Assembly: GCA_010279815.1 (NCBI GenBank)
Contig: QEOQ01000590.1
Coordinates: 271,155-335,154 of the forward strand
DNA: 64,000 nucleotides
Direction: 5' to 3'
Origin: Brachionus plicatilis
Taxonomy: Eukaryota; Rotifera; Eurotatoria; Ploima; Brachionidae
The notes below the pieces were generated by a model, which did not search any database, was not told where the DNA came from, and saw only the letters and a program-made list of their open reading frames with translations. The translations under genes and the position numbers were made by a program. Below are positions 1 through 12,000 of this stretch, one piece after another (position 1 is the stretch's first letter; every line of letters starts with the position of its first letter).

Positions 1-742
1 AACAGGCATAGATCAAAATACGGATCGAGAAAAATTTAACCAACATCATCAGAATTTGATTAAAAAACTAAGCTCCAATCAGTCGGACATGGTCAACAGT
101 TGTCCTAGTCCATTGCAAAACCAGGACGCCAGCAAGCAAAAAAAGATTAGTACTCCGAAACGGAGAGCTGCCAAGCCGAGAAAACCCCAGATAATCATAA
201 ATTCAAATGGTACCCAAGTAAACAAGTCGAAATTGACAATTAATGATCTAATCCAGCAGAATGCAATGAACCAGAGTCTGGAAATGGAAAAATCTAGTGA
301 ACCAACTGCTAAAAAAATCAGAACGATAAATCAATTGGTAAACGCTGCCGAGCCAAAAATGAATCAATCTGTGTTCACTGCTCAGCCAGTTCAGCCTGTT
401 CAGCAGATTCAAGATTGTTTGCGAATTCCGGTCAGTCAATCCATTAGGACCGAGGAACCGAGAATTCAGCAAAGTAATGATTGGTTAGACGAACAGATTC
501 AATTAGCTAATGAATTTATTGACACATTGACCAAAAATGATGAGAGAGAGAAAAATTTTAAAGCAGACAGTTTAGATTTGATTAAAAATGAGCCAATATT
601 GGCACCAAATCTTGTAAATGATGAAAATGTACTAAATTCTGTAAATAGTTCAAATCTGCTCTCAGGTGATTATAATTTTGAAATAGATCCGTTTGATACG
701 AATTTATATTTTTCATCAAATTTAAATGATATTGAATTTTAA
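1..742 (+). CDS. 3' part of an unidentified gene (possible transcription regulator)
   Basis: The frame is open from the first bases of the window to the TAA at 740-742, so the start lies to the left; I see no stop or obvious acceptor before position 56. The roughly 246 visible residues are polar and low in complexity, rich in Asn, Gln and Ser. Near the beginning is a basic patch, TPKRRAAKPRKPQ, which could be a nuclear localisation signal or a weak AT-hook. The last 60 residues are acidic with scattered aromatics (FEIDPFDTNLYF), resembling an activation domain. No catalytic motif or known domain was recognised. A nuclear regulatory protein is an inference from composition only. Confidence 0.55.
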   Translation, partial: TGIDQNTDREKFNQHHQNLIKKLSSNQSDMVNSCPSPLQNQDASKQKKISTPKRRAAKPRKPQIIINSNGTQVNKSKLTINDLIQQNAMNQSLEMEKSSEPTAKKIRTINQLVNAAEPKMNQSVFTAQPVQPVQQIQDCLRIPVSQSIRTEEPRIQQSNDWLDEQIQLANEFIDTLTKNDEREKNFKADSLDLIKNEPILAPNLVNDENVLNSVNSSNLLSGDYNFEIDPFDTNLYFSSNLNDIEF

Positions 743-1469
743 ACATGTGTGCATGACAGTCTGGCTTTTTGCTCATGGTCCAATTTTATAAAGATGTTAT
801 TTTATTAAGTTATAAGTTAAATAGAGTTTGTTTTTTTTTATGCTTTTCCTAGAGAGAATTAGGCTCGATGTAAATTCACATGCTAAGTGTCGGAATTTTT
901 ATTTAAATTAAAAATTTCGAAATAACTAAGCCTAGTCAAATTTTATGCAATAACAAATTTTTGTATTAATCGTTTATTTTTTGACGGTTAGAGATTTTTT
1001 TAGCAAAATTATTTTGAACAATTTTTATACTGAGAAATAAATATTATTAATTAATAAATTTATTAAATAAGTCAAATGTTTTTTTTAATTTTTCCAATTT
1101 AAAATTAAAGATTAAATTAAAATGCAACGCCTTTACAACTAGAATCACCAAGCATTTTTTACGGTTTAATCCAAAGTTTTTTAACGTAATTTAAAGTAAT
1201 TTTACACGGTAATATTTTTCTTAAAAAAATTTAAAAAATAATTAACAAAAAAATTATAAATTTGAAAAATCTGTTTAAAAGCTATGAGATTTTATAAATT
1301 TTAGTGTTAAAAGTCTATTATTTATTATCTATTACCAATTCCTGCATAAATCATCAATATAATAGTAATCATAATAATAATAAAGCTATAATGTGATGTA
1401 ATTGTTTAAAAAGCTTGATAAGTTTAGTTTATCTAGTCTATTTTTAAATTGATAAATTTTAATTGAATC
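743..1469. other. 3' flank and AT-rich intergenic DNA
   Basis: Contains the presumed 3' UTR of the preceding gene, with an AATAAA-type signal near 1036. The rest is AT-rich sequence in which no coding exon, RNA gene or repeat boundary could be supported. Confidence 0.5.
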
Positions 1470-1860
1470 TATCACTTATTTTGGTGAACGCTTCCACTTT
1501 GTTGTAACTTGATTAATAAAAAAGTTGTGAGGTTGATTCCAATGTTTGACTAGTTGCCTATCAATAGTAAATTCGTGGGATCGTGGCACATGTCTCAGTT
1601 TATTCGATGACTTTCTTTTGAAGGCATCTGAATTGTACCAATTTATCTTGTCAAATCCTCTCATCAACTTAAAAATTTTAATTAAATCTCCTCGCTTTAA
1701 TCTTGTCTTAAAAGCTGTCCATTTTTTTATCCTTTGAGAAAGTTTAAAAGTTTCAACACTTGGAATAAGCTTTGTTGCTCTCCTTTAGACTGATTCTATT
1801 TTGTTAATATCGTTTTTAATTTGGCATCCGTACTTGAATTCCATATTCTTTTTGAGGTCT
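1470..1860 (-). pseudogene. Decayed C-terminal end of a non-LTR retrotransposon reverse transcriptase
   Basis: Read on the minus strand across frames, the segment gives the usual tail of a CR1/Jockey-like reverse transcriptase: a YGCQIKNDINKIES-type stretch, then RRATKLIPSVETFKLSQRIKK, then LKRGDLIKIFKLMRGFDKINW, and finally HNFFINQVTTKWKRSP. This matches the family pattern of a RRATKLI block, a RGDLIE.YKI.G block and a FF..RV...WN.LP block. The frame is interrupted and nothing upstream of the thumb region remains, so it is a 5'-truncated fossil. Identification comes from the order of motifs; the clade within LINEs cannot be fixed. Confidence 0.7.
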
Positions 1861-1869
1861 ATCTGAGTG

Positions 1870-3060
1870 TCTAAATTTTCCTTTTTTTTGCAAGTGCAAA
1901 ATTTTAAGTAATTTTACGTAGGTTTACGCAATTTTACGCAAAATTACCAAAAATCCGTTTATCATAGTAAAAAAATTAAATTTTTATTTACCATAACATT
2001 TATTATTTATTCGTATTTTTAAAACTATTTATAGAAATTTTTTATTTAACTGAATAATTTTTTAATCGACAATACATTAGACCAAAATATACAAGCAAAA
2101 GATGACCATGAACACATGAATGTATTAGACGATTTTTTAGGCATACCGTAAATTCTAACCTGTTCCTTTCCAATTATGTTCTGGTTAAAAACTGTTCGAA
2201 AAAAATGTTATTGACTAGTATTTTAAATTTTTTTTCTTTTTAATTATTATTATGTAATTTCCAAATTTCTATGTTTAACCTTTATTTTATTAAAGATTAA
2301 ATTTAAAAATAACCTTTCATTTATATTTTTTTTAATTAAAATTGGTGATTTTTCGAAAACTTAAGTGAAATTTTTATTATAAGCTTTAAAAAGGCAATGT
2401 GAAATTTTTAGTACAAAAGTAAGAAAGTTTTAATTTTTTTATTGCCAATAGAACCAAATAAATTTTTGTACGATACAAAAATGGTTCTGCAAACAGTTCA
2501 ATATTGTGCAAATTTGTACAAACGAATTCTTACCTCTGCAAAAACTACAATTTATTTCATATTTTAATCTAATATTTTTTGATGGTGTGCATTTTAGTGT
2601 GATTTGTATGAAAATTTCACACTGTCCTTTAAAAGATAACTTATAATAAAAATAATAAAAAAAATTTTTAAATCTTTATTGTCAGATATTTTAAATTGGA
2701 GTCTTTTGTCAAAAATTCCATATTGTCAAACTGAGTAAAACTGTGAATTCTTTTATTTGATCTCTAATTAATTGTGAATTTTTTTTTCAGAAACATATAA
2801 AATTAAAAGAGAATATGGTCTTTAATTAAAATAAAAAATTTATTTAAAATAAAATAAAGGTTCAAAAGTAATAGTTAAAATAAAAAAAGATTTTTGATTA
2901 ACGTTTCAACCCTTACATTGGGACATATCCGTGAATTACAAAAATTCAAGCAATTAAAATACAAAAAAAGTATAAAAAAATATATGTATCCTATTTTATA
3001 ACAAAATAAATCTATTATATAGAATACTTTTATGAAAAAAAAAATTCCAGTTGTGCTGTC
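1870..3060. other. AT-rich intergenic DNA with a possible MITE
   Basis: No gene seen. Within it, about 2385-2634, the two ends form an imperfect inverted repeat (left AATGTGAAATTTTTA against right reversed CAGTGTGAAATTTTCA, about 22 of 26 positions). This suggests a roughly 250-bp non-autonomous element, but no clear target duplication was found. Confidence 0.3.
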
Positions 3061-3063
3061 TTA

Positions 3064-3340
3064 AAATCGGTTTGATATTTTGTTACTGACTAAATAGTGT
3101 TTCACAAAGTCTTTAATGCTTGCAAAATTATTACCTTGATCCCAATCTAGTTGTTTGACCACTTCAACTAAAAGCGTTTCAAATTCATTAGGGATCTATG
3201 GGGTAGCACCTTTACCATTAGCAGGTCTTTTATACTTTACATTGATTCGATCGCTAAGTGTTGAATTTGTTTTCTTTGTTCAAGTTTTTACCAATCATCA
3301 AAAAGTTTTTTTTGGGGATCGGCATTTTCTTTTAAGTAGC
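3064..3340 (-). pseudogene. Fragment of a pogo/Tigger-like transposase (DNA-binding part)
   Basis: The minus strand encodes, apart from one in-frame TAG, a stretch with FETLLVEVVKQLDWDQGN followed by a short helix and a stop. It lines up with the GRPTIFTIKEEEELVSLIEK region of the intact transposase at 18914-21833, the helix-turn-helix stretch that precedes the catalytic core. The stop codon and isolation mark it as a relic. The assignment rests on moderate similarity and could be wrong. Confidence 0.4.
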
Positions 3341-3435
3341 TAAGATTAGTCGTTTAAATGAAATTAAAAAAAAATGTTCTTTTTTAAAGGTAATTTTTAT
3401 TAACAAAGACGTTCTTTATTTGCTTTTTTTATATT

Positions 3436-3618
3436 TAATACAGTACAAATTAAAACTAACTTGTACATTTCTTTTCTTCGACTCTTCCTCTTCCTTTCCC
3501 TAACTATTCCTCGACTTTTCCTCAAATCTTCCTTTCTCTACTGGAATAGTTGAAGAAGAGTCGAAAAAGAGTCGAGGAACAAAATGCGTACAAGTTAGTT
3601 TTAATTTGTACTGTATTA
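3436..3618. mobile_element. Small inverted-repeat transposon (MITE)
   Basis: Bases 3436-3466 and 3588-3618 are perfect reverse complements (31 bp). If the element proper starts with CAGTACAAATTAAAACTAAC it is 173 bp long (3441-3613) and flanked by TA on both sides, as expected for Tc1/mariner or pogo-type insertion. The interior also folds imperfectly, with a CT-rich arm (TTCGACTCTTCC) facing a GA-rich arm (GGAATAGTTGAAGAAGAGTCG). It has no coding capacity. Confidence 0.75.
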
Positions 3619-4772
3619 TGGATTATTTTCCTTCTTTAAGGGAAAAAAACTTCAGATTTGAACCTTGCTAGCAAACTTTTAGTATCATTAGAGTTGCATA
3701 AATGTCACAAGTCTCAAGTACTTTTCTACAAGTAAACTTATCATAAATAATCATTAGGTTTTGGATACTGATAAACTCGAAATGGCTTCTGAAAAAAGGA
3801 ATAGTCAAAAAGTATGAATAAAATATAATACGATAATCAAGAAATGATTAATGAAAATTTATATATCATGTTTTAGGAGACATAGGGGGAAAAAACCTTT
3901 AATCAGATCGGGGTATAAGTCAAGTCATATTTGACTGCAAATTAAATAAATTTTGAATAATTAGTTTTCAGAAATTTAATCTTTACATATTTTTGTAAAA
4001 TGACTTCCATTAGAAGTTATCCGAAAGGGAAAGTCTCAAAGCTATGACTATCGCTCATTAGTTGGTGCTAGAAAGAACTTATTCACAGTTGCAGGGATTT
4101 TTAATTTTCTCAGAAGCAGTTGTAGCAGCGAAAACTGTTTCTTGGATTTTTTAAGTTTTGAAAATTATATTCATTCATCAAAAAAAATAAGCATTTTGTT
4201 AAGATTTATTGATTGTACCGTTTTTACTGGAAATGATTGTCAATATTTAGTATTTTGAATATTAATTTACAAAAATTCTATAGAAAATTTTTTATTTAAT
4301 TATGTTGAGCATTTGATATAAAATATTTTATTTTTGTAATTTTAATAATAAAATTTTAAATTTTTTAGATTTTATTATTTTTTATTTCCACTTTGGATAC
4401 TTTCTTAACAAACAATCGTGTAAATCAGTTGAGAAAAGATTAAATTTTTGAATCAATTTAAATTGTTAGCATTCTCTTGAAGATCCACAAAATTTCCTAA
4501 AAAAATGATAATAATTAAAAAGATATTGTTGTTTCCAATTGTTTTCATTAACTTTTAAATTTATCCTTTGTAAAAGCATTCAATCTATGAATTGCACAAC
4601 TTATCTAAAATTATAAAATTGACTGATTTTTTTCCTATGGCTATTTACAGAAACTTTTCAAAAGTTGCTGTTTTGTTGAGTTGAATTTGAAATCTAATTC
4701 AGAAATGAGAAAAATCTTAAGAATTTTTCATTAAATTATAATTTCCATCGGCAAATTTTGTTATTTTGGTAA
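3619..4772. other. AT-rich intergenic DNA upstream of the ARMC5-like gene
   Basis: No supportable exon. The last part (to 4797) ends in a good acceptor, TTTGTAG, just before the first ARMC5-like coding exon, so a non-coding or short 5' exon may lie here, but it could not be located. Confidence 0.4.
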
Positions 4773-4835
4773 GTGCCAACCACTATTCCATTTGTAGACC
4801 ATTACCAGGATTGTTTTTTTACTTATGTCCAAGAA

Positions 4836-7800
4836 ATGAATGTAAAACATGTAACAAATGAAGCCTGTTCAACTTCTAGTCATAAGCAACAATTAAAAAC
4901 GGATAAACTCGAGCAAATTCCATTAGAGAATAAGCTTAAAACATTAGAAAGTTCATTGACCAGATCGTTTAAGCCAGAGCTCATAAATTCTGTCATTTAT
5001 TTTATTCGCATCGAATACCAAGAGCAAGGTTCTTTTGATTCCAATTTGGATAAAATAAATTGGTCAAAATTGGAATATTTTACGCAGCAACTAAAAAAAA
5101 TCGTAAAAAATAAGACTCATTTATTTTTATTAAATTCTCAAATGAATGTATCATCAGGACACCATCGTAAACAAAAACATGAAGACGAATCTCTAAACGA
5201 CTCGAATCGAGACTATTCGGTGCTAATAAATGATTTCTCATCTCCTCATCATATGTCAGAATATTTCTATCTAAACCAAATTTTAGTTCGTTTAATTTTC
5301 AAATTGTTTAAGTCTAAATTAAATTCAAACGAAATTTTTAAATATGATTATGATGTGAATCATTCACAAAAATTCTACAATCTGAGCATGATTTTGTTAA
5401 GCTCATTGGCCGATTTGTGTTTCTACGAAGAGATCAGAATTCAAGTGATTCATGACGCCAATTTAAGGTGCTTGCTGGAAATTTTTTCCTCTCTAACTTT
5501 GCTAGAGTTGGAAATGAATTTTAAGCGAGCAAAAAAATCCAATTGTGTTCAATTGATGGAGAAGTTCTGGTCCAAAATGTGTCGTTTATGTGCCAATATA
5601 TGTCAGGAAAAAGCCAATCAACGAGTAAAGAATCTTTTTTCCAAAGGTATATTTTAGCTTAATACATTTTTAATTCAGATTAATATTTTTTCGAAATTCA
5701 TCAGCCTTTAAGATATTTATATGATTTAGTCAATACAAAGGTTTCATGATGACCCTTAGAAAAATGGCTCTTGAGAAACAAGCTTTTTAAGATTATTCAT
5801 ATTTTTTAAGATTTTATGGCTAGCTTAGCAAAGTGCTTGGACCAGCAACAGGTTGTTTTGGCGACCAATGCAAATGATGCAACTACAGAATCAGACTTGG
5901 ATTTATACCATTCTCTAATTAGATTTATCAAGTAAGAATTAATTTTTAATTTTCAAGTAAAAGCTCAGAATTTTTCTTTTGGGAATCAAAAGCAACAGTT
6001 CTAAATAATTAAATCGATCGGTTTAAGGATATTTTTATCTTTTTTGTGTGAAAGGATATAAGAAAGAATTTTTTTAAATTATAATTAAATATTATATTAG
6101 ATATTAATGAATTTTAAATAAATATAAAAATCGTTAAATCCTTTCAGCACAAACGGTAGACTGATTAAAATCATTTTTGAGAATTTAATCAGTATATCTT
6201 GTTTGTTTATAGGAATAAAACATTAAATTTTGTTCTGCAATTATTTTATGAATATTTTTTTTAAATGTTTAAACAAATAATTTTCCAATCAGCATTGTAG
6301 GAAAATTAGGAAGCGGATTTTGATTTATAATCATTTTTATTGAAAAAAAGGAATTCTTAAAAAAGGATATATAAATGGAGCCTGGTAAAAATCATAAAAT
6401 ACACTCTAAAGCTTCATTAAAAATACATCTACTATATAGTACCTTTTAAATTAAAGATTTAAAAAAAAAATTTTCAATTAATTTTTAATGCTGAAAAGTT
6501 TATTTTTTTTATAAATCAATTCAAAATTTAAAATTTTTCTGCATTCCTGCATTCAATAATCTAAAAAATGCTATTAAATTTTTTTGAATTTAATAGTAGA
6601 AATACATTCTAAAATTGGTTAATCACTTAAAAGATTTTATATAAAATTATACAATATTCTAAAATTTTAAATAAATTTTTTTTACTACTTGTAATTACTC
6701 TCGGAGGAGTTAATTCTTATTTTAATTTCTTCCAAGAAATTTATTTTTTATTCATTTTTAATTATTAGGATTACAAGTGAAGAAGCAGTAATAGTAGCAT
6801 CATAAATAATCGTTTAATCCTTAAGAGAAAAATTGAAGTTTTAAGTGTACTTTTAAAATATCAAATTGGTTCAAATAATTTTAAATTGAAAAATAATTTT
6901 TTATTTAATTTATTTTTGAGTTAAAAATTCAATCTCAGATTTAGAATTAATTTTGAATCAATCAAATATACCAAAATGAAAACTTAACTTAATTTGAGAA
7001 GTTAGCATTTAATCAAATAGTTCAATTTTGAAAATCAGAAGATTTTTCTGTTCAAAATTTGCAATTATTCTCAAAAAAAATTTAAACTATTTTTGTTAAA
7101 ATTACATTCCAATTATTAAGCCGTTTTTTTTTCTTTTAATTTAATTTTATTTTGAAAAAAAATATTTTTAAATTTTAAGATATGCGAGTGAAATAGAAAA
7201 TTGTAGCAAACTAGTCATTCAAAACCGTATTCTAGTATTTTTGTGTATCTATATGTACAAATTAAATAAAAACTTAAAATTGTCGAATGCTGATAAAAGT
7301 ACAAAAACAAAAGAAAATCAACAATCAGATGCAACGACTGTCACTGATAATTTAAGCACACCAATACCCATGAACTCAAAGCATTACTTCTTATTCAAGG
7401 ATCTGGTAAAACAGTTTTTAATCGCATTGGATTCTTGGCCAAGCAGCTCAGAGTTTTACAATCAAATAATTGAAGGACTATTTATTGAACACTTGTTGTG
7501 GATCCAGAACAAATCAACAAACAATCTTAACATCTTATCCAAAGAGTCAAAACCAGATCAAAAATTCGACTACTGTGAGTTTTCTTTCAACCTGCTCTAC
7601 AAACTTTGCCGAGACTACCACGCTTGTCGGGCTGAATTTGGTCGCATCGGCGGAATCAGCAAATATGTCCAAAAAATTGAGTCAATGACACCAAATTTGT
7701 CCCCGAATCTTAACAAAAAAGTGGTCAATTATTCCTATCTGAAAGAGTATACCATTCTAATAGACATCATTTGCTTGACATGCAAGGAGTCTGTTAACCG

Positions 7801-10105
7801 GTTGAGGTACAAAGATCAGGGGCTGTTGGTTAACTTAATCAAATTGCAGCATACACTGAAGCAAAATAAGGACGAAATCAATAAACTTTACAAAAATGAC
7901 CAACAAACCGAAGATATATCTTTCATAGACTCGACACTTTATAACAAAATTCTGGTTGCTTTGTGCTGCTTTGCCCATGATCAAGACTCAATGAACATTC
8001 TATTGAACAATTCTCTGGTAGATTGTCTCTTGGGATATTTGAATGAAGGTCTGGAATTGAAAAAAAGAAGCGAGGAGGAAAAAATGGAATTGGTAGAAAG
8101 CGATTTGGATGAGAACAAAATTTTTAGTTTAAAAAAACTCCTAAACCTCTCCGATGAAACCAGAGCAAACAGTAAAAAACGCAAGACTTTAGACTCGGCC
8201 GAGACAGGCCAAAAGGCGAAACGAGTGAATAGTGAACTGTCAGCCATTCTGTCCTCATCTCCTCCATTCCTGCCCACTTTTCAGCCAAGCGATGTTCCTA
8301 ATTTTGAAAACCACGCAACAAGTCCGACCGAAAGTTGTCTCAGTCTCAGTCCAAACATTTACATTTCTTCTTCTCCGCCATACATTCAATCCCGGTGCAG
8401 CTCAGCTCAAATTTTCCAAGGCCTTTCACCCAACTATTATTCTAGCCTATCACCGACTACTTCCAGTGATTTGCCCAGCTCTCCAAGCTATTTTAACTTG
8501 AATGGCGACCAAGAAATCGACAATGAAAGACAAATAAAATTTTCTCCTTCCATAAACGACGAGGCCAGCTGCTCATCAGCATGTACCAGCGAAAACGAAG
8601 AAATAATGGAAGAGGAAATAGATTTGAAGAAAGAAGAGGCCGGCGAAGATGCAAACGAAAACATTAGCCAAAATATTGAGTCAATCAACCACACTGAAGC
8701 GTGTGTGTTTTATGTTCTGTCACAATTGTCTCATGGTGATAAGCCTTCGGTGCATCTGTTCCAAAATTTTGACTCCATAGTCACAGCTTTGCTCAAGTAC
8801 CTAAAAAAAGCTACTGTAAGAAACCCGAGGGCCTTGCGCATTCTAAATAGATTGACCAAGAACCAGTACTGTTTTCCACACTTTGTGCTCAATCATTTTC
8901 CACTAAGGATCAAAGAAGTGTTCTATGAGGCTTTTAGCAAAAGAGAAATAAGTTTGAAGGCCAAAAAAAACCTCAGAAGGTCCAAGAGCTTGAGTGGAAA
9001 TCTTGACACACAAAAAACCCAAACCATTGAGAAAGAAATGAATGTTTATTTAAATTCAAACAAAGCTTTTTTTGATGCCACCTCTTTTTTTCCATCATTT
9101 CAATCAATTGAATTCATTTTGATCAATAACTTAAAATCCCAGTGCATATCATCCAGCGACTCAGGCTACCTGTCATTGATCTCTTTGGCCAAGCAGAAAA
9201 AGCCAGAAAAATTGGCCAGTACTTTGGTGGCACCGTTCATATTGCGCAACTCAAAAGCACTAAGTTATATAATGATTCAGCTTAACAATTTGGACTTGGT
9301 TTTCGAGTCAATATTTGAGCAAAAATGTGACCAAAAGTCAAAATTTACATCTATTCTATGCATTCATCGCATCCTGTCTTTTATAAACTATAAACGAGAT
9401 GTGAAACAAGTTAAAGATTTGTATGATCAAGCGCGTTCCAAGATAAACGAAATGCTCAGGCGTTCGGACAACTCGGAACAAAGCCTAGTAACATTTAAAT
9501 TCGAGGGAAATAAGAATATAAAAGCAAGTAGAACTATCTTGCTGAATAAATCCGAATACTTTAATCTTTTGCTGAACGGTCCATTTTTGAACTCGGACTG
9601 CATTGAGCTAAAGGACGTGTCAGAAGAATCATTCGGAATTTTAGTGGAAATTTTAAACTCTCGCTCTCTAAATGAATTGGACAGCTTTGAAGAGCGAAAG
9701 ATAAATTTTGAGCAGTGTTTAGACATGGTTATGACATGCGATAGATTTATGCTTGGTGACTTGAAGGACTTGTTTGTGACTGGCATGGTCATGAAATTTA
9801 TATCACATGGAACCGCAAGTAACTGCTTTAAACTAGCTTGGTATGTGAACAGTGATTTTTTGGCAAATGCCACCATGGATTTTGTTCTATCTGAGTATTG
9901 CTCTGATTCGATAAATGATGAGGAAAATTTGGGCTTTAAGAAATTCTTGGAATTTTTCGACAGCATTTTGGCGAGTGTTAAGGAAGCAGTGGATGAAAAA
10001 AATCACTCAGATGAAAATGGATCTCAAACACTCTCGGATTATTTCAAAAAAACGCTTAAGTACGCCCTAAGCGAAATAATTAAGAATAATTCTTGGAAAT
10101 TTTGA
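4836..10105 (+). CDS. ARMC5: ARMC5-like armadillo-repeat and BTB protein
   Basis: Three coding exons: 4836-5646, 5811-5931 and 7180-10105; both introns begin GT, end AG and keep phase. The first in-frame ATG is 4836; an acceptor at 4797 means a 5' exon could add residues. The product is about 1285 residues. The N-terminal 650 residues are helical and read like armadillo repeats (ILVALCCFAHDQDSMNILL; later HTEACVFYVLSQLSHGDKPS and NPRALRILNRLTKNQ). A Ser/Pro-rich linker separates these blocks. From about residue 1078 there is a BTB fold (SLVTFKFEGNKNIKASRTIL, then LKDVSEESFGILVEIL). Human ARMC5 has the same order in 935 residues and is the substrate adaptor of a CUL3 ligase acting on RNA polymerase II subunit RPB1. 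That role is family knowledge; another ARM-BTB protein is possible. Confidence 0.65.
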
Positions 10106-12000
10106 CTTGTTTTATATTTTTAATAATTTAGATTTAACTTAACTCGTTTTTTTTTTTATTTATTTATTTCAATTAATTTAAAAATGATTACTTGAGCTTT
10201 CAAATCTTCTGTCTTTGGTTATTTTCATTCATAAATTATCCTGTTTATACAATATAACTTTCAGTTGAAAATTGAACTTCTTCAATTTTTGTTTAAACAC
10301 AGTATCATGGCATAATATTTAAGTCTTTAAAATTTAAAGATTAATCAATAAAAATTGGAAAATTCACCTTTAATTAAAATTATAATTTTTTTAAAATTTT
10401 TTTAAATGCTAAAAAGAAGCCTTATCGAAACTAACGATAGCTACTAAATGCGAACAAGAATATCAAAGACACAAATTACATTTTCAAGTAAAAACTTTCG
10501 AAAATTATATTTTTTCGATATTTTTTTGTCGACTTAAAGATTTTGAAATTTATTCTTGAATAATCAAAATTTCTTGTTTATTTTATATTTTTGGTTTTAA
10601 GTAATGCTTACCTTTTTTAATCCTTTTTTGGACACTAAAACATACAGTATGCCTGTTTTAGGTTTAAGTTTATCCGATCTTATGATTTTTTTAACAAAAG
10701 ATTCATGAAATATTTTCAAAAATTGCCACAAATTCCTTTTTTTTAATTTTACAAAATTAATCGGATCTTTTAAATGCTTGCAAGGTTATATGGTTCTTTA
10801 AATTATTTCCTTCAAAGTGAAGGGTGTTTTAAAAATATTTATGAAAGTTCTGATGTTCCGATCATTTAATGCATTATTTGCATTTAAATTTTTTAATGTA
10901 AAAAAACGGAATTTTTTTATTTAATAATGTTATTTAACATTTATTGTTTATTTTTTTTTCAAAAAATTCATTTAGAAGAATTGAAAAAAATATTCAATAA
11001 TATATTAGTTATATCAGTATTTTTTTCTGCCAGGTGTTAATCAGAAACATAGCTTAATTTAAAATAGATTTAAACCTGAAGTAAGCATTCTTTCAATTTA
11101 ATTAAGTATTTTCTAAATTTATATTCAATTTTCTTATTATTTATCATCTTTAGAGAATATTATTGGGTTGAGAATTAAAAAAAAAATTTATTAAAATTAA
11201 AAAAATGTAATTCACGCAAAATAAGAAAACTCTGAGTTAATATAATGAAAAACCCATAAAATAAGCTTATTGAAATGTGAAAATTAAACGAATTAATTTA
11301 TTAAATCAAAATTAAGTCATACAAATAATATTTAAAAATATTCTTTTTTTTCGTTCAAATAGATTTTAATTTTACAATAATGTAACTGTCTAATTAATGA
11401 CTCTTGAAATTTTTGCTTTATTTTCATCTTCTAAATCTAAATTTTTGGTTCAAAAGTTAAGTTCAAGAGTTAAGATCATAAAAATCATAAAGAAAATTAA
11501 TTAAAAAGTTTAGAACACATTTAGTAAAGTAAGATAGAATTTTATGTAATAATTAAAATTTTAAAAGAATTTTTTGACAGATTAAATTTTTTAGTTTTAC
11601 TTTTTTTTAATCCTCGCCCGTATTTTCTTTACTCATCTTTTGTACATTAAAGTCTAATATAAGTATGATTTCAAAATTGAATGAAATAAAATAAAGAAAA
11701 AAGTTTTATTATGCTAAATAAAAAATTTATTTTGATTATTAATTTTATCAAAAATAAATCAAGCTATGAAAATTCATTAATTTGAATTTTTATTCAATAA
11801 TTTTGGTGAAACAAATACTAAATTCACAGTTAAAATTCATTTATTTTAAATTAGAATTTTCAAAATTAATAAAGAGAAAAAGTTTTTTTACTTTTTTAAA
11901 TTATTTAACTAGCCAGTATTTTATTCTTAACCACAATAATCAACTTTAACACTTTATTCACAAAAAAAGATGTACAGTGATGTAACGGTTGATCAATTAA
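10106..12000. other. AT-rich intergenic DNA between convergent genes
   Basis: It separates the 3' ends of the ARMC5-like gene and the membrane-protein gene on the other strand. AATAAA-like signals occur on both strands. No exon, RNA gene or bounded repeat could be supported. Confidence 0.5.

Noticed and set aside
9427..9966. 179-codon minus-strand ORF
   Set aside because: It is the shadow of the BTB-encoding part of the ARMC5-like gene.
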